NCBI GenBank assembly: GCA_001801685.1
Contig: MGYJ01000091.1
Span: 1 to 43,163, forward strand
DNA from: Gammaproteobacteria bacterium RIFCSPHIGHO2_12_FULL_63_22
GTDB lineage: Bacteria; Pseudomonadota; Gammaproteobacteria; Xanthomonadales; Xanthomonadaceae
DNA: 43,163 nucleotides
Direction: 5' to 3'
A model generated the notes under the pieces. That model was given only the letters and a program-made list of their open reading frames with translations, did not search any database and was not told where the DNA came from. Shown here piece by piece: positions 17,271 through 27,223 of this stretch. Made by a program: the position numbers and the translations under genes. The first letter of the stretch is position 1. Each line of letters begins with the position of its first letter.

Positions 17271-17725
17271 TCGACCAGCGCGCCGCGGTCGTGCTCGAAG
17301 CCCTGAGCTTCGAGGGCACAGCCTATCACCATATGGGCCGGCTGAAGATCAAGCGCGGGGCCGATGGTGCGGTGCTCGACCGCGGTGGCGTCGATTGCGC
17401 CCAGCTCCCGTTTCTCGTCTATTACAACGCCGGTCTGATCCCGTTCATTCCGCTCGAATATTATCCAGAAGAATGGTTCGTGCACCGCTCGGAAGAGCGG
17501 TTTCTTGCGACCATCGAAGCCTATGCGCACCAGGTCGAAGAGCCAAAGCCGGGCGATCTCGCCATCTGGAAATTCGGCCGCTGTTTCTCGCACTCTGCAA
17601 TCGTGATCGATCCGGCCTGGCCGGCGATCATCCATTCGGTGCGATCTGCAGGTTGTGTGCTGCGCGACAGCGGCCTTGGCGGCCACCATGCGGACAAGCC
17701 GCGCCGCTTCTACAGCCTGTGGTGA
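17267..17725 (+). CDS. NlpC/P60-family tail peptidase
   Basis: 152-aa protein matching GTA orfg14-type peptidases that cut cell-wall peptides during DNA entry. The catalytic Cys is in GGVDCAQLP (C44) and the His in RCFSHSAIVI (H109). The PGDLAIWKFG strand precedes the His as in the family. ATG at 17267 overlaps the previous stop; a longer in-frame reading from 16808 runs through the upstream gene and is rejected. Confidence 0.87.
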   Translation: MIDQRAAVVLEALSFEGTAYHHMGRLKIKRGADGAVLDRGGVDCAQLPFLVYYNAGLIPFIPLEYYPEEWFVHRSEERFLATIEAYAHQVEEPKPGDLAIWKFGRCFSHSAIVIDPAWPAIIHSVRSAGCVLRDSGLGGHHADKPRRFYSLW

Positions 17726-17729
17726 TCCG

Positions 17730-20438
17730 ATGGGATTTCTGATCACCAGAAGGCCGAAGGTTAAGCAGCCAAGCGCCGCATCCGCAATTCGCGTGCAGAC
17801 TTCGATTCAGGGGCGGGCCATCCCGATTGGATGGGGCGAAAGCATGCTGCCTGGCAACCTGCTTTGGTATGGCGACTTCAAATCGACGGCCCATTCGCAG
17901 AGCCAGGGCGGCAAGGGTGGCGGCGGTAAGGGCGTCAAGACAACATCCTTCACCTACCAGGCGGCCGTGGCGATCGGCCTGTGCGAAGGCCCGATAGATT
18001 CGGTGCAGACCGTCTACCTTAACAAAGGCGAGACGACGCTTGCCGAACAGGGCATGACGCTGTTTGACGGCTCCTATTCGCAATCCGCCTGGGGCTATCT
18101 CACGACCAACCATCCCAGCGAGGCGCTTAATTATCGCGGCATAACCTACGTCGCCGCCGGCCCGCTCCAGCTCGGTGATAGTGAAGAGCTGCCGAACTAC
18201 CGGTTCGTTCTGCGCTTTGACATCAATAGTGCGATCGCCGGCAAGCCCGATGCCGATCCGCGCGACATCGTCAACGATCTTCTGACCAATGCAAAATACG
18301 GCGTGACGGGATTTCCGCCGTCGCTTATCGCCGCGATGACGACATATTCGAATTACTGCCGCGCCATGGGCCTCGTCCTCTCACCCATCATGACAGGCGA
18401 TGCGACGGCGAAAGATTTTTTCGACGAGATGATGGTCGCGACCAATAGCGAAATCGTCTGGAGCAACGGCAAGTTCGATGTCGTGCCATACGGCGATCAA
18501 TCCGTCACCGCGAATGGCTCGACGTACACAGCACCATCGGCGCCGGTCTACGGTCTGACGGATGAGGATTTCGGCGCCAACCAGGCGGCCAACTCGTCAT
18601 CGTCCGCATCATCGGGTTCGGGCGACAAGATCGTCGTCACGCGGCGGCCGCAGTCCAAGCAGCTCAATGCCATTCGGGTTGAGTTTCTTGACCGCGCGAA
18701 CCAATACGATCCGGCGATCGCCGAAGCAAAAGACGACGCGCTGATTGCCGTGAAGCTTCGGCCGTCCGATGTCAAACAGCTTCACATGATCTGCGACAAA
18801 GATGCGGCGAACACATGCGCAGAGCTGATGCTTGGGCGCGAGTGGGTTTCAAATACCTACGCGTTCACCATCGACGCGGCCTTTATTCTTCTCGATCCAA
18901 TGGACATTATTTCGGTGACGACGCCGGCGGGCTCGCGGCTGGTGCTCGACGAACAATGGATGCGCGTCAAGGAAATCACCGAGAATTCTGACCGCTCGCT
19001 GTCGATCATTGCCGAAGAGGTTCTGATCGGCACCGGCCATCGGCCTTTGTACACGCGACAATCTGGCCTTGGTTATGTCGCGGACTATTTTGAGGCGCCC
19101 GGTCCTGTCAACACTCCAATCATCTTCGAAGCGCCGATACAGATCGCGCCAACTGGCCTTGAGGTGTGGGTAGCAGCATCTGGATCTGTGCCGGCAACCT
19201 TTGGCGGTTGCGAGGTTTGGGTGTCATGGGACGGCTCGAATTATCAATTTGTCGAACGCCAGGTCGGCCCCGCGCGCATGGGCGAGTTGACCAACAGTCC
19301 CGCCGCTGGCTCTGGCGATCCAGATACCGGTGTAACGGTCTCTGTCGATCTCAGTGAGTCGCAAGGCGTGGTTTCGTCTGGATCGACGACGGATGTGAAC
19401 AATCTTTCGCCGCTCGCCTATGTCGATGGCGAGTTGATGGCGTTCCGCGATGCATCGCTGACGTCGACCTACAATTACGATCTTTCGTATCTGAAGCGCG
19501 GCCTCTATGGCACAACGCGGGGTGCGCATTCGAGCGGCACAAAGTTTGCCATGCTCGACAATCAGATCATGGCAATTCCATATTCGAAGGACCAAGTCGG
19601 TAAAACGATCAAGATCAAGCTGCCGGCCTTCAACCTGTACGGCCAGGCGATTGAATCGCTGGCAGCTTGTACCGAATACACGCACGTCTTGGGTGGGCCG
19701 TCGATCGCCTATGAGCCATCAAGCCTGACGGCGACCGGGTCGTTCAAGTCCATCCGGCTCAATTGGACAAACGCGGCCAATGTCGGCCCTGAAGTCGTTG
19801 AGATATGGCGGTCGGCTTCGTCATCGCATGGCGCTGGCGCGAAGATCGGTGAAGCGGCCGCCGGCACGACAACATACGTGGACGAGAACCTATCGACCGC
19901 GACCGCCTATTGGTACTGGATAAGGTATCGGGACCGCGCCGGCGGCGTGTCGGCCTACTCTCCGTCATCCAGCGGCGCCGGCGCGACAGCCACTACGACG
20001 CAGACCGCTACGGCTGATTATCAGGATGCCAGCACCACAACGCCAAAGTTGGCGACCAATGCCGCGACGCTCCTTGGTGATGTCACTGGCAGTACGACAC
20101 AGGCGGCCGCGAGCGAGGCATGGACTGCGCTCTGTAGTTTTACGGGCTCTTTCTACGGCGCCGGCGCTATAGCGCAGTTTTTCATCGAAATCAGAAACGA
20201 TGATGCCGGTCAGCACAAATACGGCATCCGCATCAAATACAATTCGACTGTGATCTACGAACTCGCATCGAGCGCGGGCTTCTGGTGTGCCGGCCAGGGT
20301 TTGCACATGCCGGCCACCGTAGTGCTTGAGCACGATCCAGCCGCTGGCTCGCAAACCTACTATCTGGAATTTGCGTCCGACTCGACGGCGGTTTACGCGC
20401 TCAATCCCACGATTGTTCTCCTGGAGGCGCGGAGATGA
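17730..20438 (+). CDS. Tail-tip host specificity protein (Phage-tail-3 type) with FN3 domain
   Basis: 902-aa central tail fibre/hub protein at the position of GTA orfg15 or lambda J. The N-terminal part (IQGRAIPIGWGESMLPGNLLWYGDF, Gly/Lys-rich loop, YQAAVAIGLCEGPIDSVQTVYLN) and PRDIVNDLLTNAKYGVTGFPP are typical of the Phage-tail-3 family. A fibronectin type III-like domain spans about 655-750 (IRLNWTNA, YWYWIRYRDRAGGVSAYS). The last 130 residues form a separate beta domain. ATG at 17730 is 4 bases after the peptidase stop. It probably recognises the receptor together with the downstream fibre genes. Confidence 0.82.
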   Translation: MGFLITRRPKVKQPSAASAIRVQTSIQGRAIPIGWGESMLPGNLLWYGDFKSTAHSQSQGGKGGGGKGVKTTSFTYQAAVAIGLCEGPIDSVQTVYLNKGETTLAEQGMTLFDGSYSQSAWGYLTTNHPSEALNYRGITYVAAGPLQLGDSEELPNYRFVLRFDINSAIAGKPDADPRDIVNDLLTNAKYGVTGFPPSLIAAMTTYSNYCRAMGLVLSPIMTGDATAKDFFDEMMVATNSEIVWSNGKFDVVPYGDQSVTANGSTYTAPSAPVYGLTDEDFGANQAANSSSSASSGSGDKIVVTRRPQSKQLNAIRVEFLDRANQYDPAIAEAKDDALIAVKLRPSDVKQLHMICDKDAANTCAELMLGREWVSNTYAFTIDAAFILLDPMDIISVTTPAGSRLVLDEQWMRVKEITENSDRSLSIIAEEVLIGTGHRPLYTRQSGLGYVADYFEAPGPVNTPIIFEAPIQIAPTGLEVWVAASGSVPATFGGCEVWVSWDGSNYQFVERQVGPARMGELTNSPAAGSGDPDTGVTVSVDLSESQGVVSSGSTTDVNNLSPLAYVDGELMAFRDASLTSTYNYDLSYLKRGLYGTTRGAHSSGTKFAMLDNQIMAIPYSKDQVGKTIKIKLPAFNLYGQAIESLAACTEYTHVLGGPSIAYEPSSLTATGSFKSIRLNWTNAANVGPEVVEIWRSASSSHGAGAKIGEAAAGTTTYVDENLSTATAYWYWIRYRDRAGGVSAYSPSSSGAGATATTTQTATADYQDASTTTPKLATNAATLLGDVTGSTTQAAASEAWTALCSFTGSFYGAGAIAQFFIEIRNDDAGQHKYGIRIKYNSTVIYELASSAGFWCAGQGLHMPATVVLEHDPAAGSQTYYLEFASDSTAVYALNPTIVLLEARR

Positions 20439-20821
20439 GGGTCACCTATGTGATCTATAGCATCAGCACCTACAAAATCCTTAGGCATGGAATGCTCGAA
20501 GAAGAAATGGTCCCGTTGCAGGTGCAGAACGCCGACGAATGGTACGTCATTAGCGATGAAGCAAATCTAAAATACGAAATGCAGCAGGCGGCGCGGCAGA
20601 GTTTGCCAAATCCATTCAAAATTGACGTCAATGAAAAGGGCGTGGCCGCCGTCCGTCTCACGGTAGATGAGGCGAAGGCCGAAAAAATACTCATGGATGC
20701 TGAGCGTCTAGCGGTAATTGAAAGCGTTCGACCAGCCCCAGGAACTGACGTCAAGGTGCCGTCCTCATCTGATTGGGACGAGCTGACCGGCACTCTGACC
20801 GTCTCTGAATTCAGCCAGTAA
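20435..20821 (+). CDS. Hypothetical protein in tail-fibre cluster
   Basis: 128-aa protein overlapping the tail-tip gene stop by 4 bases. The N-terminus (MRVTYVIYSISTYKILRHGM) is beta-rich and the C-terminus helical with charged residues. No family is recognised. Coupling suggests a small tail-tip accessory or fibre chaperone. Confidence 0.6.
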   Translation: MRVTYVIYSISTYKILRHGMLEEEMVPLQVQNADEWYVISDEANLKYEMQQAARQSLPNPFKIDVNEKGVAAVRLTVDEAKAEKILMDAERLAVIESVRPAPGTDVKVPSSSDWDELTGTLTVSEFSQ

Positions 20822-20845
20822 AACCGCGATCTTTCGAGGAAACCG

Positions 20846-23800
20846 ATGCACATCATTGGCGTCGTAGCGAATCCCGCGCCTGAGGCGCCGCCGGGGGTCA
20901 ATGTCCCGGACACGGACCTTGCGCCAGGCACGCTGCAAATCATCTATGACAGCGCGCACGACATCGACTTGGCGATGCTTGCCGCATCGGGCGGCACGGG
21001 CACGGGTCCGGTCTACACGCTGCAAGACAACGGCGGTGCCACATCGGTCACGATCCTTGGCGGCGCGCTGAAACTCGGCACGGCGCTAACGATTGGAACG
21101 TATGTTCTCGTCATTCGCGCGACCCGCGGCACGGCGCCTGACGACGTGTTCACGGATTTCCAGCGCGTTCTCACGGTTCTTGAAACGCCGACACCGAACA
21201 CTTATCCCACGCCTGACATCGAGAATGATGTCAATTACGCGGGCAACTGGGACGAAGCGACGCTGACCGGAACCGATGCGCTGTGGACCATGGCGTCCAC
21301 AGATCGGCCGACGCTGAACGGTACGTTCGACAATCTCAATGCGGTTCGCCAGCGGATCACTGATTTCGGCGGGCAGGTAAAACTGCACATGCCTGCGTAT
21401 GAAAGTGCGCAGACGATCCAGATTGCCGGCACCGATCTTCTTTTGATCGGGCAGGTGGATGGAAACGGTAAGTCAACAACGCTAGTTGCGGGCATCTTTG
21501 GCGGCGTCGGTCGGGCATGGGGTCAGCCCAATGCGAAGTTCTGGACAAAGAATGTCAAGGCCGGCCCGTTATCGTCTATTGTCGAGGGCGATCCAGAAGG
21601 CACGTTCACAAAAGAGCGGGTCATTCAAACGTGGTCGGTTGCCGATTTCACCAGCATCACGATCACGGGTGGCGGCACGACTGTTACGCTTGGTTCCAAC
21701 ACGTTCGCCGGCTTGGGCCTGCAAGTTGGGCATCAGATCGACTTCCAAAAAATCTCACCTGCCAACAATAGCTCGGGAGGAACACCGAAGCGCGTTTTGA
21801 TCGAGGCAATTGTCGATAACGTCGCCACCGTCACGTCCGGCGTTCTGGTGGATAACCCAATCGACAACGTCGATGCCATCATGCGTCGGCAAGACCCGAA
21901 CTACACCGGATGGACCAGGGGGCCGTTGGCGATCAGTGGCGGTTCGGCCGTCAGTTGGGGGCCAACTGCCGGGCCGATTGAGTTCATCGCCGTCAACATG
22001 TTCGCGCGCGGCTCTGGCGCGGGCGCCGACGGCTGCATTGAAACTTCCAACCATGCCGGTGTGCCGTTCCGGTATCTGACTTCGGTCATAAAGCTGTACG
22101 ACTGCCTTGTTGGATACAGCGGAGCGGACGAAAGGAAGCACCCGGTTTATTCCAAGGATGTGCGGATTGAATCGTATCGCACAGGCTTCGTTGTCCCATG
22201 TGCGGGCGGGCACGCTTACAAATCCGAAGCATATCTCGACTTCTCATACGGATGTTTCTTCGTCATCGACGACGGCGAGGAGGAGTCGATAACGCAGCGT
22301 CAGCCGATTGCGGCTGGAGCGTTCTCGCTCACGCTCAACGGCGTCGATGCCGGCGAAGACTTTCTCGAAGACAAGATCATCAAGGTCAGTTCTAATTTCA
22401 ATGGCGTCGGCGGCACCGTTACCGTCGAAGGCCTGACGAAGCTGGGAGTCCCGGTCTCGTCCACGCGCCCACTGGATAATTCAAACAATAGCAGCAACAA
22501 ATTCGCTCTCATGGGCGTGCGCATGGCGCGCGTGACAGCCGTCTATGGGAATAGCCCGAACGGTGGCACGATGTGGGTTGGCCACGGCGTCGGCTTCATT
22601 CAGGAAAGCACGGCGGCAATAGACGGGTTCGATCACGGCGACTGGCGTTTTGATCGCTTCGCCGTTCTCGATCCGCGCGCCGGAGGTTCGATTTTCAAGC
22701 CGAACCATCCCCGGATGCCGTACAGCCAGAACCCGACGAAATACCCGAGCGAGTGCGACAACCAGGGCGGCCTTATTCCATCGCACGAAGATATTGTCGC
22801 TGTCTCCAACCCATCGCACTCGAGCTTAAACAATGGCGGCAGCCTCACGACGTTCGCTGGAAAAATCAGTCGCACAGGAGCAAGCCCGCCAAGCAATGCA
22901 TCCTCGTCCACCTTCACAGTGTCCGGCTTGGTGCGCGCGGGTAAGGGGATTTCCGTCACGCCGACGACGGGGGTGAATTATACGACCCGGATCAGGCGAA
23001 GCGATTATACGATCAAAGAAGGGGTTGGCCAGTTTACTGTCGCGGGGAACGGAAGCGGGACTTTCGTACTCAACGCCAGCGATACCGTCGGCAATCCTGG
23101 AACAGGGCTCGGTCAGTGGCCGGTTGCCTTCAAACTCGCGACAGATGCATGGGATTCGCTTCTTCCAAACCGGCGCTTTTACGATCCGGCGAGCGTCGAT
23201 GAATTCGGCACGCCCAACTATTACTGGGCCGATACCGCGAAGGGCTGCTTGAATGCGAGCGGCGAACTCAGTCCAGAGACGCACTGGGACAACATCAACA
23301 ACCACTTGATGTCGAACGGCATCATCATTAACGGCCGAACCGGCAACCACAACCTCATCTATAGCGACGGAAATATTATGCGGCACGACTTCACGACCGG
23401 CGCGACGGGCATCAACACCCGCATGGGCCTGCCGCCCATGAACCATCCCGACGATGCGCCGAACGCGAATTACGGATCGGCTGAAATTATGTCGAGCGCG
23501 GGCTCTGACCATCGCGCGTGCTTTGGCACCGATCCGGCTGGGTTCGTGAGCTACTCCAATCGTGGCGCGAATTGTGATTTTCCGCCAACGGTGGCAAACA
23601 CAATTCTTCTTCGCCAGGTCGGTTACTGCAAAACCGGCTCGGGCACCATGGATGAGTTCGCTGGAACATCCGACGCCGGGAGCCTCTCCGACCATCAGAA
23701 TTGGTGGCCCGCCTATATCGGGTACATCGACAACGCCGGGGCCTTGCAGAAGATTGCCATCGGCGCAACGTCAGGCATCCCGCAACGCGGCTATTCGACG

Positions 23801-24103
23801 ATTGTCGGCAATCACACGGCGGGTGCTGAGTTCATAACCGCCGTCGCGGTCCCTGCGGGCACGGCGGCCGGCGACGTTCTCATTCTGCAAAACAGAAGCG
23901 GCATAGGGCCACATTTCATTCATGGGCGTGAGGCTGTGCACGTCGCGGCCATCACCGCCGTGAATGTGGACGGCGCGAATACGATCAGGTTCACAGGCGC
24001 GCCGCTTGCCTATGACGTTTACAAGCGCGCTGGCTTCGTTGTGGTGCACGCCGCCCCATGCCCAGCATGGATGCCCCCTCCCGAAGATTATTTGACGCGA
24101 TAA
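20846..24103 (+). CDS. Large tail fibre / tailspike-like protein
   Basis: 1085-aa protein, second only to nothing else in this window in length. Residues 1 to about 115 form a virion-anchoring region with a cadherin-like beta-sandwich pattern (LAASGGTGTGPVYTLQDNG, TYVLVIRATRGTAPDDVF). The remainder has short repetitive strands (IEFIAVNMFARGSG, VIKLYDCLVGYSGAD, YKSEAYLDFSYGCFFV) suggesting a right-handed beta-helix as in tailspikes. GAGGA precedes the ATG. No catalytic motif is evident. Assigned from location and strand pattern. Confidence 0.6.
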   Translation: MHIIGVVANPAPEAPPGVNVPDTDLAPGTLQIIYDSAHDIDLAMLAASGGTGTGPVYTLQDNGGATSVTILGGALKLGTALTIGTYVLVIRATRGTAPDDVFTDFQRVLTVLETPTPNTYPTPDIENDVNYAGNWDEATLTGTDALWTMASTDRPTLNGTFDNLNAVRQRITDFGGQVKLHMPAYESAQTIQIAGTDLLLIGQVDGNGKSTTLVAGIFGGVGRAWGQPNAKFWTKNVKAGPLSSIVEGDPEGTFTKERVIQTWSVADFTSITITGGGTTVTLGSNTFAGLGLQVGHQIDFQKISPANNSSGGTPKRVLIEAIVDNVATVTSGVLVDNPIDNVDAIMRRQDPNYTGWTRGPLAISGGSAVSWGPTAGPIEFIAVNMFARGSGAGADGCIETSNHAGVPFRYLTSVIKLYDCLVGYSGADERKHPVYSKDVRIESYRTGFVVPCAGGHAYKSEAYLDFSYGCFFVIDDGEEESITQRQPIAAGAFSLTLNGVDAGEDFLEDKIIKVSSNFNGVGGTVTVEGLTKLGVPVSSTRPLDNSNNSSNKFALMGVRMARVTAVYGNSPNGGTMWVGHGVGFIQESTAAIDGFDHGDWRFDRFAVLDPRAGGSIFKPNHPRMPYSQNPTKYPSECDNQGGLIPSHEDIVAVSNPSHSSLNNGGSLTTFAGKISRTGASPPSNASSSTFTVSGLVRAGKGISVTPTTGVNYTTRIRRSDYTIKEGVGQFTVAGNGSGTFVLNASDTVGNPGTGLGQWPVAFKLATDAWDSLLPNRRFYDPASVDEFGTPNYYWADTAKGCLNASGELSPETHWDNINNHLMSNGIIINGRTGNHNLIYSDGNIMRHDFTTGATGINTRMGLPPMNHPDDAPNANYGSAEIMSSAGSDHRACFGTDPAGFVSYSNRGANCDFPPTVANTILLRQVGYCKTGSGTMDEFAGTSDAGSLSDHQNWWPAYIGYIDNAGALQKIAIGATSGIPQRGYSTIVGNHTAGAEFITAVAVPAGTAAGDVLILQNRSGIGPHFIHGREAVHVAAITAVNVDGANTIRFTGAPLAYDVYKRAGFVVVHAAPCPAWMPPPEDYLTR

Positions 24104-24116
24104 GGATCGAACCTAG

Positions 24117-25244
24117 ATGACCCTAACGCTCATCCGTAATCCCGCCCTGTTGATGCCTATAGGTTTGCACCCGGCGACGATTGGAGCGAACGCCAATCAG
24201 CAGTTCAACGCGGCGGGCGATAAGCTCGCGATCATCTTCCACTGCCCGAGCACGGATGTGCCCGATCAGATCACCTTCGAAGTGGCGGCGGTGACGACGG
24301 CGGGTACGGCCGGAAATATCGAGGCGACCCTTGAGACGGTGGCGGCTGACGGCACGCCATCAGGCACACCGGTCACGAACTCAGCGACAGGTTCGGCCGC
24401 GATTTCGACAACAGGCGTCAAGACCATTCCAGGAATGGACGGGACGGCCACCGTTGCCGAAGGCGATCTTGTCGCGCTCGTTCTGACTGCCGGAGCAGGC
24501 TGGGATCGCGACCTGACCATCAAGTATCGCGGCGGCGCCGTTGGCGCCGGCCTCTCTATTCCATACTACGCGACCAAGGACACCGCTGGCTCGTGGGTCA
24601 AAGCCAGCGCTCACAATGTAGGGCTGCCATTCGGTGTCGCGAAGGCTGACGGAACCTATCTGCATATTCCAGGGCTGCATGGGTGCTTTACGACGAACAT
24701 CACGCAGACAGCTTACGCCGACGCCTCCAATCCCGATGAGATGGGCAATCAGTTTATTCCTGATGTGCCGTGCGCACTGGTCGGCGCGCTGGCGTTCCTT
24801 GCCCTTGGCACAAACCGCGACTATTCGCTGTCGCTCTATTCCTCGCACCTGGCGACACCGAGCCAGCTTGCAACACGCGCCTTCGACGGCGATCACGACG
24901 GCGGAACCAATCTTCTGCGTTATCTGCGTTTCGCCGCCCCTGTGAACCTGACAGCAGGCACGACTTACGCGATCACGGTCAAGGCGCGCGGCACCAGCAA
25001 TATCACGCTGCATCAATGGGACTTCACGTCCAACGCCGAGCTGGATGGCTTCGTCACCAAGGACTTTTTCTGGACCCAGCGCGACGGCGGTGCTGGTGCT
25101 CCGGCTAATCCCGGCAACAATTTTGCCAATACAAACACGCGCGTCGCCGGGGTATTCCCGATCTTGAAGAAGTTCGATGACGGCGCGGCGGCCGGCGGTG
25201 GGTTGGTTAGACATGGCGGAATGAGCGGAGGACTCACAGGATGA
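24117..25244 (+). CDS. Hypothetical tail-fibre cluster protein
   Basis: 375-aa protein, predicted beta-rich, with two similar-looking jelly-roll-like halves (about 20-150 with FEVAAVTTAGTAGNIEATLE, and about 180-320 with ALAFLALGTNRDYSLSLYSS and TTYAITVKARGTSNITL). The C-terminal tail is Gly-rich (GGGLVRHGGMSGG). It overlaps the next gene by 4 bases. Likely a virion surface or receptor-binding component; no named family recognised. Confidence 0.58.
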   Translation: MTLTLIRNPALLMPIGLHPATIGANANQQFNAAGDKLAIIFHCPSTDVPDQITFEVAAVTTAGTAGNIEATLETVAADGTPSGTPVTNSATGSAAISTTGVKTIPGMDGTATVAEGDLVALVLTAGAGWDRDLTIKYRGGAVGAGLSIPYYATKDTAGSWVKASAHNVGLPFGVAKADGTYLHIPGLHGCFTTNITQTAYADASNPDEMGNQFIPDVPCALVGALAFLALGTNRDYSLSLYSSHLATPSQLATRAFDGDHDGGTNLLRYLRFAAPVNLTAGTTYAITVKARGTSNITLHQWDFTSNAELDGFVTKDFFWTQRDGGAGAPANPGNNFANTNTRVAGVFPILKKFDDGAAAGGGLVRHGGMSGGLTG

Positions 25245-26722
25245 AAAGAGCAATCGCCAAGGGCGCAACGAGTCAATCAATCGACATCGTTGTCTATGAC
25301 TCGTCCTCCACGACCGGCGGAAAGCTGACCGGCCTTGCCTTCGACACCGCCAATCTTACGGCATACTACCGCCGTCCCGGTGCAGCCGCAGTGGCAATCA
25401 CGCTCGCGACGCTGGCCGCGATCACAACGGCCTGGACCTCTGGCGGGTTCAAGGAGGTAGACGCAACAAACATGCCGGGGCACTACCGCCTCGATCTGCC
25501 GGACGCCGTTGTTGCCACGGGGGCGGACAGCGCCACCCTATGTCTGCGAGGCGCCACCAATATGGTGTCAGTGGACATCGAAATTCAATTGACCGCGCTC
25601 AATCTCCAGGATGCCGTTCGCGGCGGCATGACGGCGCTTCCGAACGCCGCGTTCGGTGCGGCGGGCGGTCTATACAGCAAAATTCTCAGGGCAAGCACTC
25701 TTCAAGCTGGGGGGACAACATCCGCGACCCTGGACGCCGGGGCCAGCGCGACAACAAACGCATACAATTATACGATCTTGCAAATTACGGGCGGCACCGG
25801 ATCGGGCCAGCAGCGCGTCATTACCGCTTACAATGGCACGACGAAGGTTGCTACAGTGCATCAGGCTTGGGTCACGACGCCCGACAACACGTCAACCTTT
25901 GAGATCGTGCCGTTCGGCATCGAGCCGGCAACCACGGCTTCGGTCGCTGCCGAAACGTGGGCTTATCTGCAAGCCAATTCTGTTTCGAAGATCGACAATC
26001 TCGCGACCAGCCTATCGGCATTGGCGGTGACGCTCGCCGAATTGGCCGCGACATTGGGGACGCCCGCCGGCGTGAGCCTCGCCGCCGATGCGGCGGCAAT
26101 CAAGGCGGCGGCCGACGCTATCCTGGTTGATACCAACGAACTGCAAATCGATTGGGTGAACGGTGGGCGCCTTGATCTAATCCTAGATGCCAGGGCGTCG
26201 CAGGCCACTGTCGATATCATCCTGGTAGACACGAACGAGCTGCAAGTTGACTGGGCGAATGGTGGACGGCTGGACCTCATCCTGGATGCTAGCGCGTCAC
26301 AGGCGTCGGTGGATGCGGTGGACGACCTTCTTGATACCGAGATGCCGGCGCTTACGGCTGCCGTCGCCGCGGTCTACGCAAGGCTCGGTGCTCCGGTCGG
26401 GGCTTCCACGGCGGCAGACATCGCGGCGGTCTTCGCCGCCCTGCCTCGCCAGTTTCGAAAGAACACGGCGTTCCCGAATTTCACCTTCCGGATGGTCAGC
26501 TCAACCGACCACGTAACTGGTGCACCAAACCTTACAATCACGGCAAAACGTCGACTCGACAACGGCGCGTTCGCGGCCTGCGCCAATGCGGTTCAGGAAA
26601 TCGCATTTGGCTGGTACACGATCAATTTTGCAGCCGCAGACCTGAATGGTGACTTTGTCTCGTTTGAATTCAAGGCCGCCGGCGCCGACGATAACTGTTT
26701 TGGGTTTCCGTGCCAGCCATGA
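25241..26722 (+). CDS. Fibre-like protein with 33-residue tandem repeat
   Basis: 493-aa protein. The N-terminal part (VVYDSSSTTGGKLTGLAF...YYRRPG) and the sequence KEVDATNMPGHYRLDLPDAV resemble modules widespread in phage base-plate and fibre proteins. A linker with helices follows (about 230-300), then a tandem repeat (about 294-359) centred on DTNELQ(I/V)DW(V/A)NGGRLDLILDA, then a C-terminal beta domain (LTITAKRRLDNGAF, FEFKAAGAD). It is probably part of a trimeric fibre. The next gene starts within the stop codon. Confidence 0.6.
   Translation: MKRAIAKGATSQSIDIVVYDSSSTTGGKLTGLAFDTANLTAYYRRPGAAAVAITLATLAAITTAWTSGGFKEVDATNMPGHYRLDLPDAVVATGADSATLCLRGATNMVSVDIEIQLTALNLQDAVRGGMTALPNAAFGAAGGLYSKILRASTLQAGGTTSATLDAGASATTNAYNYTILQITGGTGSGQQRVITAYNGTTKVATVHQAWVTTPDNTSTFEIVPFGIEPATTASVAAETWAYLQANSVSKIDNLATSLSALAVTLAELAATLGTPAGVSLAADAAAIKAAADAILVDTNELQIDWVNGGRLDLILDARASQATVDIILVDTNELQVDWANGGRLDLILDASASQASVDAVDDLLDTEMPALTAAVAAVYARLGAPVGASTAADIAAVFAALPRQFRKNTAFPNFTFRMVSSTDHVTGAPNLTITAKRRLDNGAFAACANAVQEIAFGWYTINFAAADLNGDFVSFEFKAAGADDNCFGFPCQP
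26120..26317 (+). repeat. Two direct 99-bp coding repeats
   Basis: Two successive 99-bp units (starting 26120 and 26219) encode 33 residues each. They are nearly identical at protein level but differ at many third codon positions, indicating an old duplication kept by selection rather than a recent copy. Confidence 0.75.
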
Positions 26723-27213
26723 TGCCTCTTTTCAACTGGAGTGGCCGCTCAATCGCGTCAGCGTTTCTGCAATGGGGCGGGGCGGGCGCTTTTGCGGCCG
26801 CCAGCGAGGATCCCGATACGCCGGCGGGCTATCATGTCGTTCGCCTAGCGCAGCGGCAAAACCCACAAGCACGTGATTTGCCGCCGATCGTCGCTGTTAT
26901 TCAAAAGGCGACTATAAGTTTCGACTTCGGCTTACTCCTGGCGCCAGACGTCGAGCTTGAAGGCGTGCCCGCCGTGACAGTCTTCCCCTACGACGGAGTC
27001 GATGAGGATGCCCAATCACGGGTGCTTTCATCCCCTCGGATTGCGACGGTGGCAAAAGCAATCGGTGGCACCGGCCGGACCAATGCGGCTGTCAATTTCA
27101 GGATCGGCGACACATTGGGTGGTGTCGTCTACACCCTCGTTATTTCATGCGAGGCGTCGAATGGTGACGTTCTGGCAGGGTGGACTCGCATCCGCTCCAT
27201 CGCGCCCACATAA
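26719..27213 (+). CDS. Hypothetical protein before endolysin
   Basis: 164-aa protein starting at ATG 26719, overlapping the previous stop (ATGA). A short hydrophobic N-terminus (ASAFLQWGGAGAFAAA) precedes a predicted beta domain (TISFDFGLLLAPDVELEG, YTLVISCEASNGDVLAGWTRI) reminiscent of small phage tail/head-surface Ig-like proteins. The function is unknown. Confidence 0.58.
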   Translation: MMPLFNWSGRSIASAFLQWGGAGAFAAASEDPDTPAGYHVVRLAQRQNPQARDLPPIVAVIQKATISFDFGLLLAPDVELEGVPAVTVFPYDGVDEDAQSRVLSSPRIATVAKAIGGTGRTNAAVNFRIGDTLGGVVYTLVISCEASNGDVLAGWTRIRSIAPT

Positions 27214-27223
27214 GGTCGCCCCA

